From: Halichondria panicea
Lineage: Eukaryota; Porifera; Demospongiae; Suberitida; Halichondriidae
Direction of reading: 5' to 3'
Assembly: GCF_963675165.1 (NCBI RefSeq)
Contig: NC_087391.1
Location: 2,313,001 to 2,377,000 of the forward strand
Length of the DNA: 64,000 bases
This document shows, piece after piece, positions 34,901 through 45,729 of the stretch. The translations under genes and the position numbers were made by a program. Numbering within the stretch: position 1 is the first letter of the stretch; the number at the start of each line of letters is the position of its first letter. The notes beneath the pieces are model-generated. The model ran no database searches. It saw only the letters and a list, made by a program, of their open reading frames with translations, and was not told the DNA's origin.

Positions 34901-36665
34901 GCTCAGAGCTTCCACTGGAAGATGTTTTGACAATTGATACACAATAATACACCATCATGTATGTGCCAACTTCGATTACGAAGTTTCACAACAATTATTA
35001 GAATATTTATGAGCATACTTGAGTAATCAGGTAGGCGCAAAATACATGTAGGATACAGCGATTAAAAACCAGACAGACTCTGGGAGAGGTGGACAATTGT
35101 GACCTCTCAAGACTAACGACCTATCACCAAATAATTATTCTACCCATTGAACGTGAACAAAGTGATGAGATTATCTATAACAAGCACACTCAAGCATGCA
35201 ACACTGTGCATGGCCTGATTACATCAACACTACAGATAATCACCATGACGTAGCTGCAGAGACTGAATACATCGGAGAACTCGCTGCACATGGTGTCCTT
35301 GAGGTGCTTGGCTTTGGCCTGGGTCATCTGACCAGTCGAGAAGTCAAATACTTCCTCACTGCACACAACCAACCAGGTAAAACAAAAATTCTTAACTTTC
35401 CCCTCTAAGAGAGTTGCATTGGGACGCTTCACACAAGCTTGAAATTAACCTACCAGTTTACAAGTACATGGCTACACTAGCAGGGACAATGATTATACCA
35501 AACACCATGTACTACTATAACAGTGTATAAGTTGTGCACTTGGGGGTGGGGTATGCAAGACGGCTCACCTGAGCAGCTTAAGTATGATCATGTTGTTGGT
35601 GCATAGTGATTCGGAGGTTTTACTGGCCCCCACAATATCTGAGATGAACGTCGGCCAGTTCCGAGGCCATTCTTGCTTAACGATCTGCATGGAATGGAAA
35701 AAGGCACAATCACACAACAACATGTTTGTTTACATTATACAATGTCATGTAAGTCAATGCTTTGCCTTACACCATACAAGCTAGGATGAGAGCGAGGTGC
35801 TTATAGTAGAGAGGTTCGAGCAAAGGGTGTACAGATATTACAAATGGGAATTCCGATTGCTAAACTAATTCTCTGCTGTGTAGATAATCAAACTTGTGCA
35901 TGCTAAACATTGATTCTCCTACTTACAGCGACGAGGATGATGTTCAGTTTAGCAACGTATACTTTCTCTTGCTGCAACAAATAACAAATAATTATACATT
36001 ACCATTTCAAACATAAATTAAATAATTATTTGTTAGATTTCTATCTCTACCTCTAGTTGCTCAGAAGTGGACGACATCTTGATTATCAGCGCTACAATAT
36101 ACTTCTTGATGCCTGCATAAATAATATGCACAGTAAATTCCGACACAAGCCTGTTAAATTAACACTTGGGTACATGTAGCTTGAAACAGAACTTGAGGGA
36201 GAGTTAATCTCTGTGGGACCATAAATTATTACCAATACCTATTGCTCACCTTCACACTGCTCCCTTGGTAAGGCCTTCCATTTTGTTTTTATTAGAGCCT
36301 CTAGAATCTGGAGGGCAAAGTACTTTGTCTTTTGACTGTTTGAGCGCTCTAGAATACTGTCAGCTTGGGTCCAAGCCTCTGGTAACTCTTTGAAACGTGT
36401 CAGGATTTCTTCAGCCATTCGTTGCTGTAGTAATTAGTGCTCAAAAATTAAATGTTGAGGTACACGATTGTAGTAGTTTACTGCATAAGATGAATAACGT
36501 ATGAGCAACTAAGTGTATACTATACAGTACACCGTATCGATAATAAAGAAATACCTCACGTCCGACTGAAGTGTAAAAGCAAGTGACGATCTGGTCCAGT
36601 AGTGGAACGTCCAGTTCTTGTGAAAGGTCCAGCACTCGTAGAGCCTGCTCTGTCAGGGCAGCCAT
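21593..36665 (-). CDS. XPO1: Exportin-1 (CRM1), nuclear export receptor
   Basis: Karyopherin that carries leucine-rich NES cargo out of the nucleus with Ran-GTP. Twenty-six exons follow human XPO1 end to end: 36555-36665, 36250-36424, 36051-36112, 35927-35971, 35569-35684, 35244-35358, 34504-34622, 34295-34349, 34118-34194, 33631-33789, 33223-33414, 32863-33001, 32229-32332, 31548-31726, 31073-31208, 30708-30839, 30157-30243, 29768-29872, 29556-29634, 26771-26877, 25633-25755, 25190-25337, 23915-24142, 23193-23352, 22924-23020 and 21593-21739. Very conserved blocks include [20 protein letters not shown] and [34 protein letters not shown] keeps the cysteine that leptomycin B modifies in vertebrates (Cys528). 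The C-terminus ends [11 protein letters not shown]. Introns hold minisatellites and MITEs. The gene appears intact. Confidence 0.95.
22616..22748. mobile_element. hAT-like MITE, copy 1 (XPO1 intron)
   Basis: Termini CAGAGGAGGTCCGA and TCGGACCTCCTCTG are inverted repeats. Flanks GTACATGT and GTACACGT match at 7 of 8 bases, allowing one extra G. The 133-bp size matches the other copies. Confidence 0.65.
22870..22919. repeat. (AG)n(TG)n microsatellite
   Basis: About 28 bases of AG repeat run straight into about 20 bases of TG repeat, in an XPO1 intron next to an exon. Confidence 0.9.
24193..24390. mobile_element. MITE, 'ATTCGTGG' family, copy 2 (XPO1 intron)
   Basis: Left end CCGTATAATTTTCGTGGGG, right end CGAAAATTACCTGCTATACAG, with TA on both sides. 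It is closely similar to the copy at 2145-2332. Confidence 0.65.
26532..26741. repeat. 109-bp tandem duplication (XPO1 intron)
   Basis: The segment beginning AATTGATGGCTGTACAGATC at 26532 is repeated from 26641 with few changes, ending GACATGCGAGCGTGCTCA in both. It stops about 30 bp from an XPO1 exon. Confidence 0.85.
27146..27279. mobile_element. hAT-like MITE, copy 2 (XPO1 intron)
   Basis: Starts CAGAGAGGTACGACATGC and ends GCATGTCTTACGTCCTCTG. Flanks ACCCTAAC and ACACTAAC match at 7 of 8. The interior has a second inverted repeat, AACGTTGAGC..GCTCAACGTT. Confidence 0.65.
28505..28835 (-). repeat. interspersed repeat family 'CTCGAGGCATAAT', inverted copy
   Basis: About 330 bp matching the copy at 52627-52935 in reverse: GCTAGCGCTTTAG, AACTCGAGAAAGAAGC, GAAGCTGTTAGTTTTCG and GCCTCGAGGCATAATAA in that order. 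No ORF. Confidence 0.7.
29186..29317. mobile_element. hAT-like MITE, copy 3 (XPO1 intron)
   Basis: Starts CAGAGGAGGTCCGACAGGC and ends CGCCTGTCGTACCTTCTCTG. Flanks CAAAAACC and CAAGAACC match at 7 of 8. Confidence 0.65.
31727..32125. repeat. 72-bp minisatellite derived from an XPO1 exon edge
   Basis: Five units beginning GGGCCCACTGATAGAGC start at 31769, 31841, 31913, 31985 and 32055 (period 72, 72, 72, 70). Each contains a copy of the adjacent exon's sequence encoding AIGSISGAM and its splice acceptor edge. A degenerate sixth copy lies near 32095-32125. Confidence 0.85.
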
Positions 36666-37241
36666 ATCTGTGGCTTATGCGCAAATATTATTGTTACCTG
36701 CAGGGGGGTCGTAAACCAGTGCCGATTATACTATACTAGGAAGTGACCCCACCCCCCATGCTGGATTTGTTTACAATCAATTTTCCAGGGTCTTTGAGCT
36801 TAGATACCAGTACAGCTGCACAAGTCCTAACTTACGAGTTTGGGTGAGTGAGAGGCTTTAGGAAGGCGCGATTGTATTGTGGTCCAACGTTAATTGATGC
36901 GAGGAGCTTGTAGTAGCTTGTCAGTCAGTTTACACACAAAATTCAGTGAGTTTGGAGGTCTGTCTGTTCTTGCAGTGCAGTGTTATCGTGTCCCTGTATT
37001 CTAGTACTCACATCTTTTCGATAATGGTGCTCAGTTCATGCATACAGTATACACGTGGTTAGCACCGCCTGTCAAGACAGGTCCAGTTCAAACTGGATAT
37101 CGTTCAAACAAGAGAAACCGGTCAATGCGGTCAATCAGAGGTGGAGCTGTTCGCTTATCCCGGGAAATTTAAATGAGAAATAGCCACAATGTTATTCATA
37201 CACACGTCAAATTCCTTACAAGTAGTAAAACAAAAAGATTC

Positions 37242-39552
37242 CTATTGGTGCTCTAAAGCTAAAATGTCTTGTTCTGATAGTCCTGCTTTCTTGAGGGTAA
37301 CTCTGCACTTTGCCTCGGCTGACGTTCTCGCTGACAAGAGTGATGCCTGCTCCTGCAGTAGCGGTCTAGACTGTACTCGCTCTTGCATTTCGTTCAGTTG
37401 GAGCTGGTACTTCTCTTGTTTTTCTCTATCTTGTTTCCTGCATAACACAAATTAAATGGTACAACAATTACAATGATCATGTATGCTTCAATTAAATCAC
37501 AAATCACAGCTCATAACCTCTGAAACACAAACTGGGACAACTTTTAACAATATTGAGCTAATTAACAGTGTGGTAAAAAGTGAGCCATGTCAGCTTACTG
37601 AAAATCTCTTAGTTTCTGCTCCTTTTTCTCTTCAAGCCAACCAGTAGGATCAGACTTCTCAGCAATATATTTTTTTTATCTCCCTAGCCTGTCTTTTCCT
37701 CTTAGCATTTTGTTCCTGCTCTTGCAGCTCATTTTGTAAAACATTTGTCAGTTTCTCTTGAGTAAGACTCCGTCTTAATAAAGCTGTCTGTGTCATCTGT
37801 GCAGGATAAATGGATTGGGCTGGTTTTGGCTGATTGTGCCTGGAGGACTGGCGAGATACTTTAGCTTGAGGAGCTGCGTACTGCCATCTATTTACAAGCA
37901 GCTTTTGGCTCTCTCGTTGCATATCATTAACAATTTGCTGTTTGCGTTTAGTATGAAAAAAGAAAGGCTCAGTAATGGTGGTCTGTTTCGTGTTTCTTTT
38001 GGCAGCCAGTTTCTTTTGAAATTCATAGTAAGCTTGATCGTAGTCGGGTACAGTACTATTGATGCTAGGATGGAATAGATGATCTCTCTCTTCTCTTTGG
38101 GCTGATTCTTTCCTACTTACATGTTGTGGCTGGCAACGTAGTTTCATAGACTTAGGGAGTTTAGAGCTGGCCAGCAACTCTTCCGATCGCATTTGTGTTC
38201 GTATTTTTCGATACTCTTCTTGCTCACGAATATATTCCTTACTCACAGGACTAAACAAATTCTTTGGGACTGGTTTTGCTTTGAATATATTCTCTTTTCG
38301 CTCTTTGTCCTCAATCTGTTTCAGGAGAGCTGCTTGTCTTCTTTTGATTTGCAGCAGCTCTTGCTCACGTTGTGCAAAACTAAAAGGTCTCTCAGTTGCC
38401 TTTAAATAGTCTTTGCTCAACCGTTTCACTTCCTCTTTCCGTTGCTCATTCTTTGCATTAACTAGCTCATAAAGTGGGAGAAAAGTGGAAGCTGGGACAG
38501 GTGAAGCACGGAATTTCTTCATCAGTTCTGCTTCTGCCTCAGCTGTTTTTTTCAAATGTTCTTGCTCTGCCATCTTTAGGCTTCTTGACTTCTGTTTTGG
38601 TGTTTGTGATTCCCTAACTGTCATTGAAAATGGTTCGGGTACAGTAATCTTTGGAGTCCACTCCTTCTTTCCACCTTTGGGGCTTTCTATTACCTCCATA
38701 CTGTCTAGAGACCTGTAGTTAGGAGTTGATATTATTCAAGACATTGCCTACTATTTATTCTCATTTTCACATCGCATATTATTCCCACTCAGTGTAAACC
38801 ACGACCATATATAATGGAACCCACATCCCATTGACCTCACATAAGTAGAACGACTCTATATTAACGGCTATTAAGTAACACTATAAACGAATCATCCACC
38901 ATGCAATTCATGTAAGATAATTAAATTTTTATGCCTACTATCATTTATATGCTTGCATATCTACCAGCCCCTATTTATACCTGTAGTCATCTACAGAGAA
39001 GTTGTCCCACATAGAGTGTACAGCCTGAGCACCAGGCGATGCAAACGGGTCAGTTATCAATGAATCCATACTAGAAACTACTGTCGACTCAGAGTATTCA
39101 CTTTCAGAATGTATCATATCAGTAGGTTCAATGTCCTCAACTACTTCATTCCAAGTGCTCCCATCATCTTCTTCTTGCGAAATGACAGACCTTGAGATGA
39201 GAGATGGTGACTGGGTAGAGGGAGTGACCCATATGTCATTTGGTAGCTGAGGTGGTAAACTTTGAGTGAGTCGGTCCTCTTCTATGAAGGTATCATTCTG
39301 AGGTACATACAGTGCTGATTGTTGCTCATGTTTGAGAGCTCGTATTTCCTCCAACAACAGTGCATTGCTTTCAAGAAGAGTGGAAAACAAAGCAGCATAC
39401 TCTTTCCTTCCGCCAGCGTTGTCATTGTAACGTTCGTTTCCCTCTATCGAGCTTGGACTAATTTCTTGTTCTACATTCCTTGAAATAGCATGGACATGCG
39501 ATGTACTGGCCTGATCTTCTGGTTTTGAGTGAGATTGATACCGAAGAGTACC
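37242..39552 (-). CDS. FAM161-like ciliary/centrosomal coiled-coil protein, frameshifted
   Basis: Exons 37242-37437, 37599-38712 and 38983-39552 join in phase. The protein has an acidic N-terminal part (EYAALFSTLLESNALLLEEI) and a long basic coiled-coil domain with KATERPFSFAQREQE, FKAKPVPKNLFSPVS and RRSLTQEKLTNVL, then EMQERVQSRPLLQEQ near the end. This matches the FAM161 (UPF0564) family, microtubule-binding proteins of the centriole and ciliary base; FAM161A mutations cause retinal dystrophy in humans. In the middle exon an A8 run (T8 on the + strand, 37670-37677) puts the downstream part IAEKSDPTGWLEEKKEQKL out of frame by one base. The first coding exon upstream of 39552 was not resolved; an ATG at about 39839 is possible. 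Confidence 0.75.
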
Positions 39553-40029
39553 TACAAGAAGTAGTACACATTAGTCTCACAAGCCATACCCCTTCAGTGC
39601 GAGATTACCATGCTTTTTAGAAATGAGGCCCCTTCTACTTCACTACTTGGACATTTCGGTCGTTACTAGGACGGTACCGTGTACGTGTCACAAACATAAT
39701 TTAAAAAGCAGTGCCTATGTACACAATGCTATAATATGTATTAAAACTGTACCACGTATATTTATTAAGAGCTTGCCTTTTTTTCTGGGAGTAGATAAGC
39801 AGGAATTGGTAAACACACTTCTGGCATGAAAAGTAGACATTATCAAAATTAGTTGACAGTGAGTACTAATTAGAAACTAAACTAGTTGGCAGTGGCAACA
39901 TGCAAACCACACCTTCTGTGAACTCAAATAAACACCGCAGGTGTTAGTTGATAACCCTCTTCCAAAAGTTAAAATTTGTTTCAAACATCAATAATTTATT
40001 ATTTATAATTTAAAAGTTGTAGAACGGAT

Positions 40030-40851
40030 TTAAAAAATTAGAGCCATAAAAAACCTGCAGGAAAAAACAACACACTCATAATAATTATTGTCACTCTAAA
40101 TTTAAACTTACCCATAAAGTGATATAACAAATACGACCACATGATATCCTATTTTGAAAAGTGCCTCCTTCTGGAACCTTGCCAGCATACCTCTATTCCT
40201 GATTTCTGTTGGATCGTACACTCCCATGCTACCAGGTCGAAGGGTCACATACCTTTAGGGGCCAAGAAATGTATGCTTGATTGTATAAATGCACATACCT
40301 AGAATATTACTGTCCATGTACCATGTGATGAGACAAGCAATGATAGCTGCTCACCTGTGTGCCAAGTATCCAGCGAAGGGAGCCACTAGGAGGAAGAGAA
40401 ACCAGTGCCACAACAACAAATACAGCACTGGAATCACAGACGTGGCTACCATTTCTGGCAGAACCCACTATTAAAAGAGTACAATGCAGATTTACTAAAC
40501 TCACTTGTGTATAATTGTGAATCAACACCGATATGAGTTTACCTGGTTCAACTTTTTACATCCTTGCTTTGTATTTAGGAAATCGCACTCCAGGTCTGAC
40601 AATAAGATGATCTTTGTATTCGTCAATTAAGGCATACATAAAACACATTAATTTCATCATGCAGACAACTGTTAGATCATACAAATAGATACTAGAGACA
40701 TACATATAATTATATCTACATACCCTCCTATCCGGTATCCTACAACCATAGATATGCTACAACACTTGTTTCAGGATACGATATAGACACTGAGGATCAT
40801 CAAAATCAGTCCATCAATCATACACACCATGAACAGAAGAATGTCAGACAT
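40030..40851 (-). CDS. CNIH4: Cornichon homologue, CNIH4 type
   Basis: Five in-phase exons (40780-40851, 40543-40611, 40355-40467, 40112-40252, 40030-40054) give 139 residues, the length I recall for human CNIH4. Cornichons are ER-to-Golgi cargo receptors that load membrane proteins into COPII vesicles; CNIH4 has been linked to GPCR export. Visible features: an N-terminal helix (MSDILLFMVCMIDGLILMI), LLSDLECDFLNTKQGCKKLN, WVLPEMVATS and a two-helix core, then PGSMGVYDPTEIRNRG and a last helix ending LYGFFMALIF. The SDLECD and GVYDPTEI..RG motifs separate CNIH4 from CNIH1-3. It is divergent from the kinase-kelch gene. Confidence 0.9.
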
Positions 40852-41132
40852 TGTAAACTAGAATGAGACTATCAGTGCAGTGCAGTGCAGGAGAGGAGAG
40901 TTGGCCGGGCACACACGTACACACTGAGTTCAATACTAGGGTTGCTGAGTCAGCAAAATGGTACTATAAAATGTAAAGTGGGCGGTGGGTGTGGCTAAAA
41001 CTACTACGGAAGTAAACCAAGTAGTAATCGATAATTATTGCATTCTTCAGCTGATAAGGTCTACAATACTACCTTGATGCTGATCGTGATCACTTGTTAA
41101 CCGTTCTCAACGTCTGTTCCCTCACCTACAAG
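40852..41132. promoter_or_regulatory. divergent promoter interval CNIH4 / kinase-kelch with a MARE site
   Basis: The 281-bp head-to-head gap contains a perfect palindromic TGCTGAGTCAGCA at 40943-40955, the consensus T-MARE bound by Maf and related bZIP factors (it also contains an AP-1 core), and GTGGGCGGTGGGTGTGGC at 40979-40996, a GC-box/KLF-like run. Confidence 0.55.
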
Positions 41133-44100
41133 ATGGCTAGAATCATTGCTCCCGAGTTGGAACAGTTCATAGTCGCTACAGTTGAGTTGACTGGACGTGT
41201 ACTAGGAGCAGGTGCTTATGGCAGTGTGGAAGAGGTGGAGATACCTGGAGCAACGGTAGCTGCCAAGAAATTGCACCAACAGCTTGTCAACCTGGGCTCT
41301 CCACAGCAGGTACGTAAGTACAGGTACACTACTATTTTTTTAGCCAGCATAATAATAAAAATCAGCCAGTAATTATTAACTGGCTGATTTTTGTCCCCAC
41401 AGGTTGAGAAATGGGTCACTGATTTTGTGAAGGAGTGTAAGCTGATGAGCCAGCTCCGTCACCCTCACATAGTACAGTTCCTGGGGGTGTGCTATCTCCC
41501 TGGAGCCCAACTCCCCGTCCTACTGATGGAGAAGCTACAAACCAGCCTCGACAACTTTTTGGAAACCAGCCCCAACATTCCTATCGACCTTAAAGTGCAC
41601 CTTTTGATGGGGATTGGCCGAGGGGTGGTCTATCTGCACAGCCGCACTCCACCCATTGTCCATCGTGATCTGTCTGCCAAGAACATTCTGGTCGATAACG
41701 GTCTCAATGCCAAGATAGCAGACTTGGGTGTTTCTAGGATTGTGAACATTTAGCCTGGCCAGCTAGCTGCGTCGATGACTCAAATGCCAGGCACTGGTGT
41801 GTACATGCCACCAGAGGCAGCTCAAGAGGAAGGGGTCACACGATACAACACTGCCATAGATATCTTCTCCTTTGGTGTGCTATCTCTCTTTACACTGACA
41901 CAAATCTTCCCCAAAGATCTCAAACCTGCAACATATCGAGACCCTGCTACTCGAAGGTTGGTTGCTCGCTCAGAAGTTGAACGTCGTGAAAATTACATCG
42001 TGCCAATGAAAGCAGCTCTTGGTGAGACCCACCCCCTAATACAGTTGACCCTCGCTTGCCTAGAGTATGACCAAGAAGATCGACCGTCTGCTGTGGTGGT
42101 GTTAAGAGGATTGGAGGAGGTTGGAACAACACTCCCTCAGAACTGCACTCAAACCAAGCTGGAACTGATTCAACAAGTTGCTGTGAAGGAAAAAGAGATA
42201 CAACATGTTGCAAGAGTTGCCAACGAGAAACAAGCTCAAATTGACGCATACAAAGTACTGCACTTGGAGGAAATTGAACAAAGAGATTTTGGAATTAATC
42301 AACTTCAGAGAAACATGTTTGAAATATCAGGTCAATTAAATGCGAAAGACACTCATATTACCCAATTACAAGCATCTAACAATCGTCTTCAAGCTGAGAA
42401 ACGAGAGCAAGTTTGTGGACTAGAAGAACTGGCCACTCTCCAACAAGAACAGTTGGAAGTTCAACGCAGAGAAATTGATTGTCTCTCCAGTTCAGTAAGG
42501 TCTCTACAGATACAGCATCGGGAGGACACACCTCAGGGCTCAGGACAGAGAAAGGTGAATGCATACATGTAGTTGTGCCTCAAAATGTATTGTCTTGTAC
42601 AAATAATTTTCATGGTCGAGTGTGCTTTTGGTTGACGTTGTCTAGAAATAATAGTTTTGTATACCCACAAGAAGCAGAGCGTCAAAAACAGGGGAAAGGG
42701 GGGATACCCCCCCCCCCCCCCTAAAATTTGCACTGAGTGTCCATAGCCGAGTTTTTTTGACCACGCTTTGATCATTTTAATGTAATTATGGTAATGATTA
42801 TGGTAATGATCGCCAGGTTAATTAATAAAATATAATCTCATCACATGATGGCACCTCGTGCCTTTCCTGACTTGTGCTTGACAGCTGTTTTAAAGCGAAA
42901 GCGTAAACTTATATAATATTTACTTCTTTGGAAAGCTGCCAAATTCCAAGTGCGAGGGCCTGTGAGAAACTACTCCTTCCTTCTACTTAAAAATCCTGTA
43001 TGACACCTTGAGAAGGGTAGCAATGTCAGTGGGTGGGGTAACGGGTCGGTATAGCAACAACTATCAATACGAGTGTTGCAAACTACGCTGTGCTAATGCC
43101 TCTCCTCATGTTTTGCTTTCGCTTAAGAGTGGTATATAGAAGAGGTAATTAGTTTGCTTTGTATAATTTATTGTTGACACTGAACCACACAGTCATAATA
43201 GAAGAGGAGCTTAATGGAAACAAAAAACAAAGGTCCATCTGAGATTTAAGGAGAAGCCTGATAGAAGCAGGGTTACACAGAGGAGGTACGACAGGCACGG
43301 TGCAGCTCAGGCAATTAGTCTGTGATTGAACAAAAATTTTCCGCCCATGCATCGCCCACGTCGTATGTTTTTGCTAAGAGTAATCAGAGGCTAATTGATT
43401 GAGCTGCACCGCGCCTGTCAGACCTCCTCTGGGGTTACAATGCCTTGCCAAACCACAATTAGATAATTATCAGTTTTCTGCAGATAATAACACTTCATTA
43501 CAGGTAGAAACATATTTATATGCACTCCTGGTAGAAAGCATAGCCATTAGGGGGTGCATGGAAAAGAAAGAAACGGAAAACGGAAATATCTCAGCTGTCT
43601 AAAGTTACCATTCTGTGTTTTTGACATGAATAAATGAACACGAGCTTGACAGCTGTCAAGAGAATGTGGCTAGAAGTGTATAGAAGCTGTTAGTTTTCGT
43701 TGTATTGCAGCTGGAATACACACACACACAGTTGTATCCCTCGTGCAGCTACGACTCGAGGCATAATTAATGTTTACCAACAAATTTGTGATTATAATGT
43801 ATCAAGAGTAAATACGAGTTATCTACTCTTGAATGTATACATTATACAAGGATTTGCAGAATCTTTGCAATATCAACAAGAAGCTTTGAGGGTTGAGCGT
43901 TCCTTATATGGGGTACCAGTGGTCCAAAGGGTTCAATATTATATAAGGAACACTCAACGCTTTTTGTTTTTATTGCAAAGTTGTTTTTGTTGCAATTAGA
44001 CTGTGCAAACCCTGTATGTAGTGTTCAAAATTTATTCTACTTTTACAGACAACCGCAAGAAAAACCCCACAACCAATCAATATTGTTGACTCGAGCGCTA

Positions 44101-45008
44101 GAAACGCACACAAGTCGACCACACCACGACAAACTGTTCCTACTGCCATTACCTTCAACTGGATAAGATGCAAGCCCACGCCAGAGGGGATAAGAGTGAT
44201 CAATCAACCTGTGGCTATCAATGAGAAGGTATACGTGAGAGGTGTGAGTAACAGGACTGAGACTGTGCTAGTGTACACACCAGATAAGGATAGCTGGGAT
44301 GAACTGCCACCTCCTCCAGTGATGGACTTCACCATAGCAACACTGAGAGGTCGACTGCTAGTGGTCGGAGGTCTGGACAAGTCTACTAAAGAGAAAATGG
44401 ATACCATCCTAACATTCGATGAGAGCTCTCAGCAATGGGTCCAGTCACTTCCCCGCATGCCAAAAGCATTAATTGTACCAGCAGTTGTTGAATATCAGAA
44501 CCATCTGATCATTATCGGTGGACGTAACTCAAAGAACATTAGGATAGCTGATGTGTGCATTCTGAACTCAAGTATCAAATGGATCACAGCCGAACCACTT
44601 CCCCGCACTTATGATGACTACAGCACTTGCCTAATTGGATACACACTGTATCTTGTAGGTCAAATCACTAAAGAAGTGTTTCGAGCTTGTGTACCCTCCC
44701 TCATATCACGAGCTAGTTCTGATCTGTGGGAAGCTGTCGCAAGTGTGCCATTTCGTCGGTCGTCTTCCATCGCCATCGGCAACACCCTCCTGTCTGTGGG
44801 GGGTATTGATGATGCCCTATTTGGAGGTAACGATATCTCAAGCATCCATATGTACGATCCCACTAAAGACCAGTGGACACAATGTGGTGGCCTTCCCGAG
44901 GATATGGAGCGTTGTCATTGCATTGAAATGTCTGGTAAACTGTATGTACTTGGTGCTTACGACACTATCAGATCTGTTTACACATCAATCCCATCTGTTA
45001 CACACTAG
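41133..45008 (+). CDS. TKL protein kinase / coiled-coil / kelch-repeat fusion with in-frame TAG
   Basis: Three phase-0 exons (41133-41309, 41403-42554, 44049-45008) give 762 codons. The kinase shows GAGAYGSV, VAAKKLH, FVKECKLMSQLRHPHIVQFLG, HRDLSAKNIL, DLG in place of DFG, and MPPEA. A coiled coil (about residues 350-440) and a short Thr/Pro linker follow. The C-terminal third is a kelch propeller: repeated hydrophobic GG pairs (LLVVGG, LIIIGG, LLSVGG) with Y/F..W spacing such as VYTPDKDSWDELPP and MYDPTKDQWTQCGG. Codon 176 (41751-41753) is TAG in the activation segment; the frame is open on both sides, and CAG would be the simplest ancestral codon. Kelch domains bind partner proteins, so a scaffold-coupled kinase is likely; targets unknown. 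Confidence 0.82.
42555..44048. other. repeat-filled intron of the kinase-kelch gene
   Basis: It holds a C-run element (about 42680-43015, relative at 49475-49665), a segment related to 27470-27540 (43072-43140), a hAT-like MITE (43278-43431) and part of the interspersed repeat family (43640-43770). A short inverted repeat GAGCGTTCCTTATAT..ATATAAGGAACACTC lies at 43894-43959. No exon is seen. Confidence 0.6.
43278..43431. mobile_element. hAT-like MITE, copy 4, with exact 8-bp target duplication
   Basis: Starts CAGAGGAGGTACGACAGGC and ends CCTGTCAGACCTCCTCTG. GGGTTACA occurs exactly on each side (43270-43277 and 43432-43439). CAG-type termini and an 8-bp duplication fit the hAT superfamily. 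Confidence 0.75.
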
Positions 45009-45072
45009 TGTATATACATTATCGGTATTCCTTGTTCATCAATAATTATCATACAATTATGTGTTAGCTAAT

Positions 45073-45290
45073 TATGCCCTGAGGCGTAGCCGTAAGAGGG
45101 ATACGGTAAAGCTGTGTGTGTGTGTGCATGTTCCAGCTGTAACTGTAATAATTTATTGCTCAACAGTTGCAGCTTCTATAGCCATGTTCTTGGATTTGAT
45201 TCGCGGATTTCGAACTAAAGCTTTTATTGGGCTAGAGTTATGAGTTAGCCCTGCACTAAAGCGCTAGCTATTTGTTAGCCTCCCTATTAA
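45073..45290 (+). repeat. interspersed repeat family 'CTCGAGGCATAAT', copy
   Basis: ATTATGCCCTGAGGCGTAGC, a (TG)n run, CAGCTTCTATAGCCATG, GAGTTATGAGTTAGCC and AAAGCGCTAGCTATTTG follow the order in the 52627 copy. It lies between the convergent kinase-kelch and DCAKD genes. Confidence 0.7.
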
Positions 45291-45479
45291 TCGGGAATGT
45301 GTAGTCACACTAAAAGATGTGGCACTCAAATCTTAAAAACAAATTTTTGTGGAACAGTTAGGCTCAGAACATCCAATAATTCATGATTCATGCGTAGCTA
45401 ATTATAACAGCTATTGTTTGTGCATTGGATCAGGCCAGGCCAGTATAATTATGCAGAGGCGGCCTTGTTGTTCTTGTTG

Positions 45480-45675
45480 TAGGACGTTTTGTATAATTCG
45501 GAACCTCTGTTAACAACTACCTCCGAATAAAGGCCAGTTGCAATATAACGGCCAGGCACCCAGGTCCCAAATGAACAGTTTGTGTACAAAACAACCTCTC
45601 AACAAAGGCCACCTCTGTATAAAGGCCAAAACATTAATCCCCAAAGTTGTCTGTTATAGAGGGGTTCCACTGTAT
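45480..45675. repeat. 'AAAGGCC' repeat element
   Basis: Imperfect short repeats (AATAAAGGCCAGTT, CAAAGGCCACCTCTGTATAA, AAAGGCCAAAAC) end in GGGGTTCCACTGTA, resembling a transposon end. No ORF. Confidence 0.4.
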
Positions 45676-45729
45676 TTTACAAAACACGAGGAGTCTCATG
45701 CTAATAGTCTCATGCTAATGTATACGCTA

